From Citrobacter gillenii (lineage in GTDB: Bacteria; Pseudomonadota; Gammaproteobacteria; Enterobacterales; Enterobacteriaceae), in the NCBI RefSeq assembly GCF_013337685.1, contig NZ_SUQN01000011.1:1-64000 (forward strand): a stretch of DNA of 64,000 bases. Direction: 5' to 3'. The position numbers and the translations under genes were made by a program. How positions within the stretch are numbered: the first letter of the stretch is position 1; every line of letters starts with the position of its first letter. Below are positions 50,262 to 58,311 of the stretch, in pieces. Below the pieces are notes generated by a model. It did no database searches. It was not told the origin of the DNA and saw only the letters and a program-made list of their open reading frames with translations.

Positions 50262-50945
50262 TTAGAAAGAATAGGCGACGCCCATACGGAAACGAGTTTG
50301 ACGCTCATCCGTTGTTTTCACACCCACGTTCCCGACTTCAACATACGGTGCCCAGTTTTTATCCCACTTATAGGCTAACTTGGCATTATATTCATTGGAG
50401 TAGGTTTTATTATTATTACGCGCTACACCTTCGGTGCTTTTGGCGTAAACATAGTTCAGCTCAGTACGCCAGTCACCCAGCACAAAACCAACCCACGCAT
50501 CCCCACGGTTTACCTTATCATCTTCTTTATTGGAGCTTGAAGGATAGCGTGTATATTCATAACGATAGCGGGTAGCGACATAGAAACCATTCTCAAAACT
50601 GTACTGCAGGTGCAGGTTCGGTTTGTAGATGGTGCGGCTGTCATTACTTTCAAGTGTCAGACCTGGCGTTACCGCAATATTGCTGGTTGCTTTCCAACGC
50701 CAGTTAATTGAGTCTTCATGACCGTTACCCACTACATCAGCAAAAGGCTGGTCAGCTTTATCACCACCCGATTTCCATTTTGCTTCAACGGTAAAACCTA
50801 AACCATTTTCAAAACGATGCGACACCGACACGCGATCAGCATTAGACCCGCTATCAATATATTCATGTCGTAAGTCAACGGTGACAGCCTGCGCTGCAAA
50901 TGACGCACCAATTAAAGACGCAAGCACCAGAGTGTTCTTAAACAT
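50262..50945 (-). CDS. kdgM: Oligogalacturonate-specific outer-membrane porin KdgM
   Basis: A small monomeric porin admitting acidic oligogalacturonides. It has 227 residues. The signal peptide ends FAAQA-V (about residue 20). The mature part is a 12-stranded-type barrel with alternating residues, conserved VDLRHEYIDSG near the N-terminus, KPNLHLQYSFENGFYVATRYRYE, and a C-terminal Phe (FRMGVAYSF) as outer-membrane sorting signal. It is convergent with ogl. Expected control is KdgR plus CRP; a TGAAACA half-box lies upstream near 51040. Confidence 0.92.
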   Translation of the reverse strand: MFKNTLVLASLIGASFAAQAVTVDLRHEYIDSGSNADRVSVSHRFENGLGFTVEAKWKSGGDKADQPFADVVGNGHEDSINWRWKATSNIAVTPGLTLESNDSRTIYKPNLHLQYSFENGFYVATRYRYEYTRYPSSSNKEDDKVNRGDAWVGFVLGDWRTELNYVYAKSTEGVARNNNKTYSNEYNAKLAYKWDKNWAPYVEVGNVGVKTTDERQTRFRMGVAYSF

Positions 50946-51419
50946 ATGCTACCCTCAAATTAAAATGATGTTCCTTTTTTATGGAATTGCATTTTATTTT
51001 TTTAACACCACTATTTTAGTGATCATGATCGTAATTATTTGTTTCAAAAAAAATGGACAACAACAGCGTGATGAATATCAAACAAAAATCATCTAAAAAC
51101 CCGAAAACAAAGATCATGATCACGGTTCATTTTATTTAAAATGAATAGCAGAAGTATTAATCACAACAATTGACATTAAAAACAATGAGATACAATAAAA
51201 CACGCAGTTAATAACGCAAGTTATATTACCTGTGATAATTATACGCTTTTGTATTATTAATTAAGTTATAAGCGAAAAGGGTAAATCAGAGGAAAGATTT
51301 TGCTTCAGAGTTTTTCTGAATAGATTTTACTTATTTCAAAATATAACAGGTGAGCGCTGTCACATTTGCATGGACAGCGCGGCAGGAAGGCGTATTTGAG
51401 AGGATTAATTTAGAGCGGA
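50946..51419. other. AT-rich gap between kdgM and yqeF
   Basis: A 474-bp region with no gene. Two copies of GTGATCATGATC lie in opposite orientation: one reads on the plus strand at about 51019-51030, the other on the minus strand, ending at about 51124. They resemble degraded CRP sites, and together with the TGAAACA half-box probably form the kdgM control region. An 8-bp stem-loop (51354-51361 / 51373-51380) lies near the yqeF end. Confidence 0.55.
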
Positions 51420-52598
51420 TCAGTCACGTTCGATGGCCAGCGCCACACCCTGACCGCCGCCGATGCACAGCGTTGCCAGACCTTTATGCGCCCGGCGTTT
51501 CACCATTTCATGGACCAGTGAAACCAGAATACGGCAGCCGGACGCCCCAATCGGATGACCGAGCGCAATGGCCCCACCGTTCACATTCACCCGGCGTTCA
51601 TCCCACTCCAGCATTTTGCCGACAGAAAGCGCCTGCGCGGCAAACGCTTCGTTGGCTTCGATAAGATCAACATCCGCCAATTGCCAGCCAACTCGTTCCA
51701 GGCAACGTCGCGTCGCGTACACCGGCGCAATGCCCATCAACGCAGGATCAACCCCGACGCTGGCAAAGGCACGAATGCGCGCCAGCACGGGTAAGTTCAG
51801 CTCTTGGGCCTTGGCTTCGCTCATCATCATCACGGCAGCAGCACCATCGTTTATTGATGACGCGTTACCCGCCGTAACGGACCCCAAACGATCAAAGGTA
51901 GGATCCAGACGCGCCAGCCCTTCTGCGCTGGCATCGGTTCTCGGCTGTTCGTCGGTATCCACCACTATCGATTGCCCGTTACGCTGAGTGACCACGGGCA
52001 CAATTTCATCTTTAAACCGCCCAGCATCGATCGCCATACGCGCTTTGTGTTGCGAGTGAAGCGCGTAGGCATCCTGTAATTCACGGCTGATACCGTATTC
52101 CCGCGCCAGGTTTTCCGCGGTAACGCCCATGTGATAATCGTTGAAAGCATCCCACAGACCGTCGTGCACCAGGCTATCGACCAGTTGACTATTACCGAGT
52201 TGCGCCCCGGTGCGACTGTCGGTCAGGACATGTGGGGCACGGCTCATATTCTCTTGTCCACCGGCAATCACAATGTCGGCTTCACCGCACTGGATAGCCT
52301 GCGTCGCCAGATGCAACGCCTTCAGGCCCGAGCCACAAACGTCGTTAATGGTGATGGCGGAAACGGTGTTGGGGAGTCCTCCGTTAATGGCAGACTGGCG
52401 TGCCGGATTTTGCCCTGCCCCCGCCGTGAGGACCTGACCCAGGATCACTTCATCAATAGAGTGAACATCCACCCCGGTGCGTTCCATTAACGCCCTGACC
52501 ACCATACTGCCTAACTCAACGGCAGAGTGGCGTGCCAGCGTACCCTGGAAACAGCCAATCGGTGTCCTCAACGCCCCCACTATCACAACCTCTTTCAT
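51420..52598 (-). CDS. yqeF: Acetyl-CoA acetyltransferase YqeF (thiolase)
   Basis: A degradative/biosynthetic thiolase fold of 392 residues that should interconvert acetoacetyl-CoA and two acetyl-CoA; its role in the cell is not settled. The nucleophile Cys is in INDVCGSGLKALH (about residue 87), the His in GGAIALGHPIGASG and the second Cys in LCIGGGQG. The ATG at 52598 (GAGG upstream) is preferred to the GTG one codon earlier. Confidence 0.94.
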   Translation of the reverse strand: MKEVVIVGALRTPIGCFQGTLARHSAVELGSMVVRALMERTGVDVHSIDEVILGQVLTAGAGQNPARQSAINGGLPNTVSAITINDVCGSGLKALHLATQAIQCGEADIVIAGGQENMSRAPHVLTDSRTGAQLGNSQLVDSLVHDGLWDAFNDYHMGVTAENLAREYGISRELQDAYALHSQHKARMAIDAGRFKDEIVPVVTQRNGQSIVVDTDEQPRTDASAEGLARLDPTFDRLGSVTAGNASSINDGAAAVMMMSEAKAQELNLPVLARIRAFASVGVDPALMGIAPVYATRRCLERVGWQLADVDLIEANEAFAAQALSVGKMLEWDERRVNVNGGAIALGHPIGASGCRILVSLVHEMVKRRAHKGLATLCIGGGQGVALAIERD

Positions 52599-52701
52599 CA
52601 CTACCTCAGCGCAAAATGACAGCGCAATAGTAGATGATTGTTAAGAATAGTTATCTTAGTTGTTTAAAAAATGGTGAGTTTTATCACAAAGGAAATGTGT
52701 A

Positions 52702-53586
52702 TCATTTATCTATCATCGAAACGCCACCCTGTTGTAAGTGATCGCGTAGCCAGCTTCCCGCCACGCCAGGCGGCGATTTCTTGTTCCACAGCAAATCGAT
52801 AGAGATAGCCTTAGGCCAGCCAGGTACCTTCAGCTGTGCCAGCGGTTTTTCCGCTGCAAACTCCTCCACCAGCGCACAAGGCAGCGTACACCAGCCAAAT
52901 CCCTGCACCGCCATACTGAGCAACAATAAATAGTTAGGCGCTGACCACACCGGACCGCGCGCCACGTTAGTGCCGCTTTCCAGATAGGTATTTAGCCGCA
53001 GTTCGCGCCAGGTACGCAGTTGCTCCCACTGCAGTTTTTCCTGCACCGCCAGCGGGTGCGAAGCCGCCACGTACAATCCCATCAAGGTTTGCATCGGCAG
53101 GCGCGTGACACCCATGTCCGTGGGGTAATCCTCGCGCGCTTCAAGGAGACCAACCTGCGCACGTCCCTTTTGCAGCAGATCGATTACGTCCTCATCTTCG
53201 CCAATCAGACATTCAAACTCGGTGTGCGGAAACAGTCGGTCAAACTGCACCATCAAATCTTCCAACACATCCGGATGCAGGGTGTCCGAAAGCACAAAAG
53301 TCAGACGTGCTTCCGTTGCACCCGACAGCGAAATCGCCGCCTCGTCCAGCCGCTCGCTGGCCGACAGAATCGCCTGCACATAGCCAAGAATCCGTTTGCC
53401 TTGCTCGGTGAGCGTGGGTTGACGTGAAGAGCGGTCAAACAACGCAAAGCCGAGATCGGCTTCCAGATTGGCTATCGCCGTGCTGATGGTGGACTGACTT
53501 TTGCGTAACCGCCGCGCCGCCGCAGAAAATGAGCCGCAGGAGACGGTCTCAACAAATGCCGTTAATGCTTCAGGAGAGTAGCGCAT
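52702..53586 (-). CDS. LysR-type transcriptional regulator
   Basis: A 294-residue LysR-family regulator with a winged helix at about 1-60 (GSFSAAARRLRKSQSTISTAIANLE) and a substrate-binding domain. It is divergent from a PACE-type efflux gene with 101 bp between, the classic arrangement of a regulator with its target. Effector unknown. I do not recognise a named orthologue. Confidence 0.85.
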   Translation of the reverse strand: MRYSPEALTAFVETVSCGSFSAAARRLRKSQSTISTAIANLEADLGFALFDRSSRQPTLTEQGKRILGYVQAILSASERLDEAAISLSGATEARLTFVLSDTLHPDVLEDLMVQFDRLFPHTEFECLIGEDEDVIDLLQKGRAQVGLLEAREDYPTDMGVTRLPMQTLMGLYVAASHPLAVQEKLQWEQLRTWRELRLNTYLESGTNVARGPVWSAPNYLLLLSMAVQGFGWCTLPCALVEEFAAEKPLAQLKVPGWPKAISIDLLWNKKSPPGVAGSWLRDHLQQGGVSMIDK

Positions 53587-53687
53587 AAACTATCTACTTT
53601 ATCGATGGATCCTATCTTTTAGATATCACATAAAACGATAAAATTACCACTATTCCGTTATCCGGGCATCAAAGAAGGTTTCAGATT

Positions 53688-54143
53688 ATGCAACACGATA
53701 CAGTCCAACGCCGTTCGTTAATGGAACGTATTTTTCACGCCGTCTGTTTTGAGGGTATTGCCACCGCCGTTCTCGCGCCAACCGCCGCGTGGTTGATGCA
53801 GCGCTCAGTGCTGGAAATGGGCGGATTGACCATACTTCTGGCGACCACGGCGATGATCTGGAATATCATTTATAACGCCCTGTTTGACCGCTTATGGCCG
53901 ACTCACCTGGTAAAACGTACGGCTAAGGTCCGCGCATTTCACGCGTTAGGTTTTGAAAGTGGGTTTATTGTGATTGGGGTGAGCATTATGGCGTATGTGC
54001 TGAACGTCAGCCTGCTGCAAGCATTCACCCTGGAAATTGGTTTCTTCCTGTTCTTCCTGCCGTACACCATGTTTTATAACTGGGCGTATGACACATTACG
54101 CGAGCGCGTAATGAAACGTCGCCAGCAGCGCGTTACTGCCTGA
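53688..54143 (+). CDS. PACE-family efflux transporter
   Basis: A 151-residue inner-membrane protein made of two tandem bacterial transmembrane pair units (about 15-80 and 85-145), four helices in all. Diagnostic repeats are RIFHAVCFEG and RAFHALGFESG; E22 matches the proton-coupling Glu (E15) of AceI, and IWNIIYNALFDRLWP is the typical second-helix end. Relatives export chlorhexidine, acriflavine and short diamines. The divergent LysR gene is the likely regulator. Confidence 0.88.
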   Translation: MQHDTVQRRSLMERIFHAVCFEGIATAVLAPTAAWLMQRSVLEMGGLTILLATTAMIWNIIYNALFDRLWPTHLVKRTAKVRAFHALGFESGFIVIGVSIMAYVLNVSLLQAFTLEIGFFLFFLPYTMFYNWAYDTLRERVMKRRQQRVTA

Positions 54144-54285
54144 TAATCCAATGAATAGTCGGAATTATCTCCATTCCGGCTATTCATCCCTTCTCCCGCC
54201 CACATGCTCACACCTCCCCCAGCCCCGCTCATTTGTGGTAAATTGCGCTTCTTTTTGTTTATTTTATAGTTGATACGTTCAAATA

Positions 54286-55515
54286 ATGTCGAAAATTTGG
54301 TCAAAAGAAGAGACTCTCTGGAGCTTCGCGTTATACGGGACTGCCGTCGGCGCAGGAACCCTTTTCCTCCCCATACAGCTGGGTTCTGCTGGTGCGGTGG
54401 TGCTGTTTATCACCGCACTCGTCGCCTGGCCTTTAACCTACTGGCCACATAAAGCGCTGTGCCAGTTTATTCTGTCATCCAAAACCTCAGCGGGTGAAGG
54501 GATCACTGGCGCAGTCACCCACTATTACGGCAAAAAGATAGGCAGCCTGATTACCACCCTCTATTTTGTGGCCTTCTTTGTGGTGGTGCTGATCTACGCC
54601 GTGGCGATCACCAACTCACTCACCGAACAGCTGGCAAAACATATCGAGATCGATCTCCGCGTACGTATGCTGGTCAGTCTCGGCGTAGTGCTGGTGCTGA
54701 ATTTGATTTTTCTGATGGGTCGCCAGGCCACCATTCGGGTGATGGGTTTTCTGGTATTCCCGCTGATCGCTTACTTTTTGTTTCTGTCGCTCTACCTGAC
54801 CGGAAGCTGGCAGCCAACGTTACTCACCGGCCAGATGTCGTTTGATCAGCACACGCTGCATCAGGTCTGGATATCGATTCCCGTGATGGTTTTCGCTTTT
54901 AGCCATACGCCGATTATCTCCACGTTTGCTATCGACAGACGTGAGAAATACGGCGAGCAGGCCATGGGTAAATGCAAAAAAATCATGAAAGTCGCCTACG
55001 TTATCATCTGCCTGAGCGTGCTGTTTTTCGTCTTCAGCTGTCTGATGTCGATTCCGGTAAATTACATTGAAGATGCGAAGCACGAGGGCGTGACCATTCT
55101 GTCCGCGCTGTCGATGATGCCCAACGCGCCCGCATGGCTGTCGATTTCCGGGATCATCGTCGCCGTAGTGGCGATGTCAAAATCGTTCCTCGGCACCTAC
55201 TTTGGCGTGATTGAAGGGGCGACAGAGTTGGTCAAAACGTCGCTGCACCAGGTTGGTGTGAAGAAAAGCCGGGCCTTTAACCGCGCCCTGTCTATTATGC
55301 TGGTCTCCACCATCACGTTTATCATTTGCTGCATTAATCCAAATGCAATTTCAATGATTTACGCGATTAGCGGGCCGCTGATCGCCATGATTTTGTTCAT
55401 CATGCCGACGTTGTCTACCTATCTGATCCCGGCCCTGAAGCCGTACCGCTCGGTAGGCAATCTGATCACCCTGATTGTCGGTCTGCTGTGCGTATCTGTG
55501 ATGTTTTTTGGCTAG
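54286..55515 (+). CDS. yqeG: Amino-acid permease YqeG (HAAAP/SdaC family)
   Basis: A 409-residue inner-membrane transporter with 11 hydrophobic segments, similar to the serine and threonine symporters SdaC/TdcC. The N-terminus has GTAVGAGTLFLPIQLG, the family's substrate-site glycine run. Substrate is inferred to be an amino acid and not established here. It precedes rcnR, on the opposite strand, with convergent 3' ends. Confidence 0.93.
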   Translation: MSKIWSKEETLWSFALYGTAVGAGTLFLPIQLGSAGAVVLFITALVAWPLTYWPHKALCQFILSSKTSAGEGITGAVTHYYGKKIGSLITTLYFVAFFVVVLIYAVAITNSLTEQLAKHIEIDLRVRMLVSLGVVLVLNLIFLMGRQATIRVMGFLVFPLIAYFLFLSLYLTGSWQPTLLTGQMSFDQHTLHQVWISIPVMVFAFSHTPIISTFAIDRREKYGEQAMGKCKKIMKVAYVIICLSVLFFVFSCLMSIPVNYIEDAKHEGVTILSALSMMPNAPAWLSISGIIVAVVAMSKSFLGTYFGVIEGATELVKTSLHQVGVKKSRAFNRALSIMLVSTITFIICCINPNAISMIYAISGPLIAMILFIMPTLSTYLIPALKPYRSVGNLITLIVGLLCVSVMFFG

Positions 55516-55516
55516 A

Positions 55517-55563
55517 ACGTGTTGTTTAACGGCTCATTCCACTATGTGGATGAGCCGTTAAAC
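55517..55563. terminator. Two-way terminator between yqeG and rcnR
   Basis: GTTTAACGGCTCAT (from about 55530) and ATGAGCCGTTAAAC (to about 55563) form a long perfect inverted repeat between the convergent 3' ends, the layout of a shared terminator. Confidence 0.7.
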
Positions 55564-55567
55564 TGAA

Positions 55568-55840
55568 TTATTTGATGTAGGAGTCCAGCACCTTCAGCAC
55601 GACGTCCAGATCCTCTTCACGCTTGATTTCATCACCCTGATGCACGATATGCTCGGTCAGATGACCTTTAATCACTTCACGCATTAATCCGTTTACCGCG
55701 CCGCGAATTGCCGCAATCTGCTGTAAAACGGCGGCGCATTCATGCGGTTCATCAAGCATAGTTTTCAGCGCGGCTACCTGCCCCTGAATCTTACTCGCGC
55801 GGGCTTTGAGCTTTTGTTTGTCGCGGATCGTATGTGACAT
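55568..55840 (-). CDS. rcnR: Nickel/cobalt-responsive repressor RcnR
   Basis: A CsoR/RcnR-family repressor of 90 residues that releases rcnA when it binds Ni or Co. Metal ligands of E. coli RcnR are kept: H3 (MSH), C35 (HECAAV), H60 and H64 (KGHLTEH). The ATG at 55840 was chosen; the frame extends to 55939 across the operators. It is divergent from rcnA. Confidence 0.96.
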   Translation of the reverse strand: MSHTIRDKQKLKARASKIQGQVAALKTMLDEPHECAAVLQQIAAIRGAVNGLMREVIKGHLTEHIVHQGDEIKREEDLDVVLKVLDSYIK

Positions 55841-55888
55841 CGTCCTGTCCCCGTTGCATAAATCATGACGTACTATACCGTGCCGATC

Positions 55889-55903
55889 TACTGGGGGGTA
55901 GTA
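55889..55903. promoter_or_regulatory. RcnR operator 1
   Basis: TACT-GGGGGG-T-AGTA, an exact match to the known RcnR site TACT-G6-N-AGTA, in the rcnR-rcnA gap. Confidence 0.92.
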
Positions 55904-55908
55904 TTCGG

Positions 55909-55923
55909 TACTGGGGGGGAGTA
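55909..55923. promoter_or_regulatory. RcnR operator 2
   Basis: TACT-GGGGGG-G-AGTA, a second exact site 5 bp after the first. Two sites let two RcnR tetramers wrap the shared promoter region. Confidence 0.92.
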
Positions 55924-55959
55924 GAATCTGACGAAACAAACCAACTAAGAATCATTCTC

Positions 55960-56865
55960 ATGGGTGAATTTTCGACGCATCTTCAGCAGGGCAACGCCTG
56001 GTTCTTTATTCCCAGTGCGATTTTATTGGGCGTGCTGCACGGCCTGGAGCCGGGGCATTCCAAGACCATGATGGCGGCCTTTATCATCGCCATTAAAGGC
56101 ACCATCAAACAGGCGATCATGCTGGGACTGGCGGCGACGCTGTCGCACACCGCCGTGGTGTGGTTGATTGCACTGGGTGGGATGTATATCAGCAAAGCCT
56201 TCACCGCCCAGGCGGTCGAACCCTGGTTACAGTTTGTCTCGGCGATTATTATTCTGAGTACCGCATTGTGGATGTTCTGGCGCACATGGCGCGGGGAGCA
56301 GAACTGGCTGGCCGACGCGCATCACGACCACGGGCACGATCATCACCATCACCATGATCACCACCATGACCATGACCATGACCATGACCACCATCATCAT
56401 GCTCACCACGACGCTCATCATCATGATCATCACCACGAACACGATCATGCCGCGCTGGCAGGCTTTGCTGAAGGTTCAAAAGAGTATCAGGATGCCCACG
56501 AACGGGCGCATGCCACGGATATCCAGCGCCGCTTTGCGGGTAAAGAGGTTACCAACGGGCAAATTTTGTTGTTTGGCCTGACCGGCGGGCTGATCCCGTG
56601 CCCTGCCGCCATCACCGTATTGCTGATTTGCATCCAGCTCAAAGCTTTTACGCTGGGGGCCACCATGGTGTTGTGCTTTAGCGTCGGTCTGGCAATAACG
56701 CTGGTTACGGTGGGTGTAGGCGCGGCCATCAGCGTGCAGCAGGCAGCCAAACGCTGGAGCGGGTTTAACACGCTGGCGCGCAAAGCCCCCTATTTTTCCA
56801 GTGTGTTGATTGCTATGGTCGGCGTATATATGGGCATTCACGGTTATATGGGGATCGTGGGGTAA
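55960..56865 (+). CDS. rcnA: Nickel/cobalt efflux protein RcnA with enlarged His-rich loop
   Basis: An inner-membrane exporter of excess Ni and Co. It has 301 residues against 274 in E. coli. Six or so helices. HGLEPGHSKTMMAAF in the first part and GLTGGLIPCPAAITVL later are family motifs. A cytoplasmic loop at about 121-163 has about 29 His in 43 residues, mixed with Asp, and accounts for much of the extra length. The ATG at 55960 gives MGEFSTHLQQGN; longer frames cross the operators. Control by RcnR. Confidence 0.95.
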   Translation: MGEFSTHLQQGNAWFFIPSAILLGVLHGLEPGHSKTMMAAFIIAIKGTIKQAIMLGLAATLSHTAVVWLIALGGMYISKAFTAQAVEPWLQFVSAIIILSTALWMFWRTWRGEQNWLADAHHDHGHDHHHHHDHHHDHDHDHDHHHHAHHDAHHHDHHHEHDHAALAGFAEGSKEYQDAHERAHATDIQRRFAGKEVTNGQILLFGLTGGLIPCPAAITVLLICIQLKAFTLGATMVLCFSVGLAITLVTVGVGAAISVQQAAKRWSGFNTLARKAPYFSSVLIAMVGVYMGIHGYMGIVG

Positions 56866-56916
56866 CACGAGTCACAATAGCGCGCAACGACCTTTGCCGC
56901 TGCGCGTGAAACCTGA

Positions 56917-58299
56917 CTAGCTCGCCACATTCCCCCACACCAGTTGGCCTTTATGGAAGGTTGCGGTACGGGGAGAGATTCGAGCGACAGCCTCGGCAGA
57001 ACAGGAGGCATCCACCAACACAAAGCTGGCCTCATCCTGTGCTTTTGGCCATACGCGTTCGCCTTTATCGTTGAGCGGCAGCACATCGCCGGTAGCAAGG
57101 AACAGCGCCCGCGACAGGTTGAGTTCGTTAGGGCGAATATAAAGCTGCGCGTACAGATTGGCCTTTTCCAGCATGTCCCCCAGCCCGTACGGCGACCAGT
57201 GGTCGATCACGCTGTCGGTGCCGGTAATCACCACTACACCTTTGTCGCGCAGCTGTTTCAGCGGCATGTGCATCGTGCCAATCGGCACCGTCGAAGCAAT
57301 GGTAATTTGCTGCGCCACCAGGCGGGTCGCCAGTTCATCCACCTGCTGCTCGTTCAGCGTAGACAGCGCAAACGCATGGCTGATGGTCAGCTTGCCCTTC
57401 AACTGCGGGGTTTTCTCTACCGTTTCCACCATGTAATTCACCGCCGCCATGCCTGCCGGGCTGGTTTCATGCAGATGGATATCCACGCCTTTATCGTAAT
57501 CGAGCGCAATCTGGAACATGGTATCGAGGGATTTCTCCATCGCCCCGTCCACGCTGGTTGGGTCCAGCCCACCTACGTACTGCGCCCCCGCCTGCATCGC
57601 TTCACGCATCAGCGGTTCAGACTTCGATAACAGCAGGCCATGCTGCGGAAATGCCACGATCTCACAGGCAAAACCCGGCTGACGACGCGCCAGCACCGCC
57701 TGTAGATTCTCCAGATTTTTCAGCCCGGAAACCGGCTCAATATTGCAGTGGCTGCGGGCAATCGAGGTACCTTTTGATTGCAGCAGGTCGATAAGCTTTT
57801 CCGCACGCTCTTGCGTATACGGCTGCAGTTCAGGCAGCAGCTTTTGTTCCAGGCGAATCATATCCTGAATAGTGGTGCCCGCCGGGCGGTTGAGTGAGCG
57901 CCACGGACCGCCATAAAAGGTTTTATCCAGATGGATGTGCATGTCGCGCATGGCGGGCAGCATCAGCTTTCCGCCTGCATCGTAGTGCGGCAACGTGACA
58001 TCCGGATGCTGCTTATTCTCACGCAGCGCAACAATTTTCCCGTCCTGAATCTCTACGGTTTGCAGTGCGGTACGGGTATGCACCACCACGGCGTTTTCGT
58101 AATCAAATCCCGCTTCCAGCAGGACGTTATCCAGGTAGTAGTGTTTATCGTTAATCGTCATCGTGTTCTTCGCGCAACGGGTTGTCCCGACAGGATCCGC
58201 AGCATACGCGACCGGAGCGACCGCGCCAAATAGCGCGGCAGCGGTGACCATTTTTCCGCTCTGGCTTAAAAACTCACGGCGGCTGTTACTTTCCTTCAT
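56917..58299 (-). CDS. yahJ: Tat-signal amidohydrolase/deaminase YahJ
   Basis: A cytosine-deaminase-like amidohydrolase of 460 residues. The N-terminus SRREFLSQSG plus a hydrophobic stretch to AYA is a full twin-arginine signal, so the folded enzyme may act in the periplasm. Metal site: HxH in DMHIHLDKTF, His in DIHLHET, His in SHAFALS, Asp in TGTDSVIDHWSP. Substrate unknown. The ATG at 58299 is 6 bp after GGAG; an ATG two codons earlier is too close to it. Last gene of the operon, 12 bp after yahI. Confidence 0.9.
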   Translation of the reverse strand: MKESNSRREFLSQSGKMVTAAALFGAVAPVAYAADPVGTTRCAKNTMTINDKHYYLDNVLLEAGFDYENAVVVHTRTALQTVEIQDGKIVALRENKQHPDVTLPHYDAGGKLMLPAMRDMHIHLDKTFYGGPWRSLNRPAGTTIQDMIRLEQKLLPELQPYTQERAEKLIDLLQSKGTSIARSHCNIEPVSGLKNLENLQAVLARRQPGFACEIVAFPQHGLLLSKSEPLMREAMQAGAQYVGGLDPTSVDGAMEKSLDTMFQIALDYDKGVDIHLHETSPAGMAAVNYMVETVEKTPQLKGKLTISHAFALSTLNEQQVDELATRLVAQQITIASTVPIGTMHMPLKQLRDKGVVVITGTDSVIDHWSPYGLGDMLEKANLYAQLYIRPNELNLSRALFLATGDVLPLNDKGERVWPKAQDEASFVLVDASCSAEAVARISPRTATFHKGQLVWGNVAS

Positions 58300-58311
58300 T
58301 CGCATCTCCTT

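Noticed and set aside
51354..51380. Terminator of yqeF at the GCGCTGTC/GACAGCGC hairpin
   Set aside because: The stem is perfect but no T run follows on the minus strand, so it is noted only as a stem-loop.
55834..55959. Extended N-terminus of RcnA
   Set aside because: It would translate across both RcnR operators and into rcnR; the ATG at 55960 matches the family start.
56227..56479. Histidine- or methionine-valine-rich frames opposite and inside rcnA
   Set aside because: They arise from the CAT/GAC repeats of the RcnA His-rich loop read in other frames.
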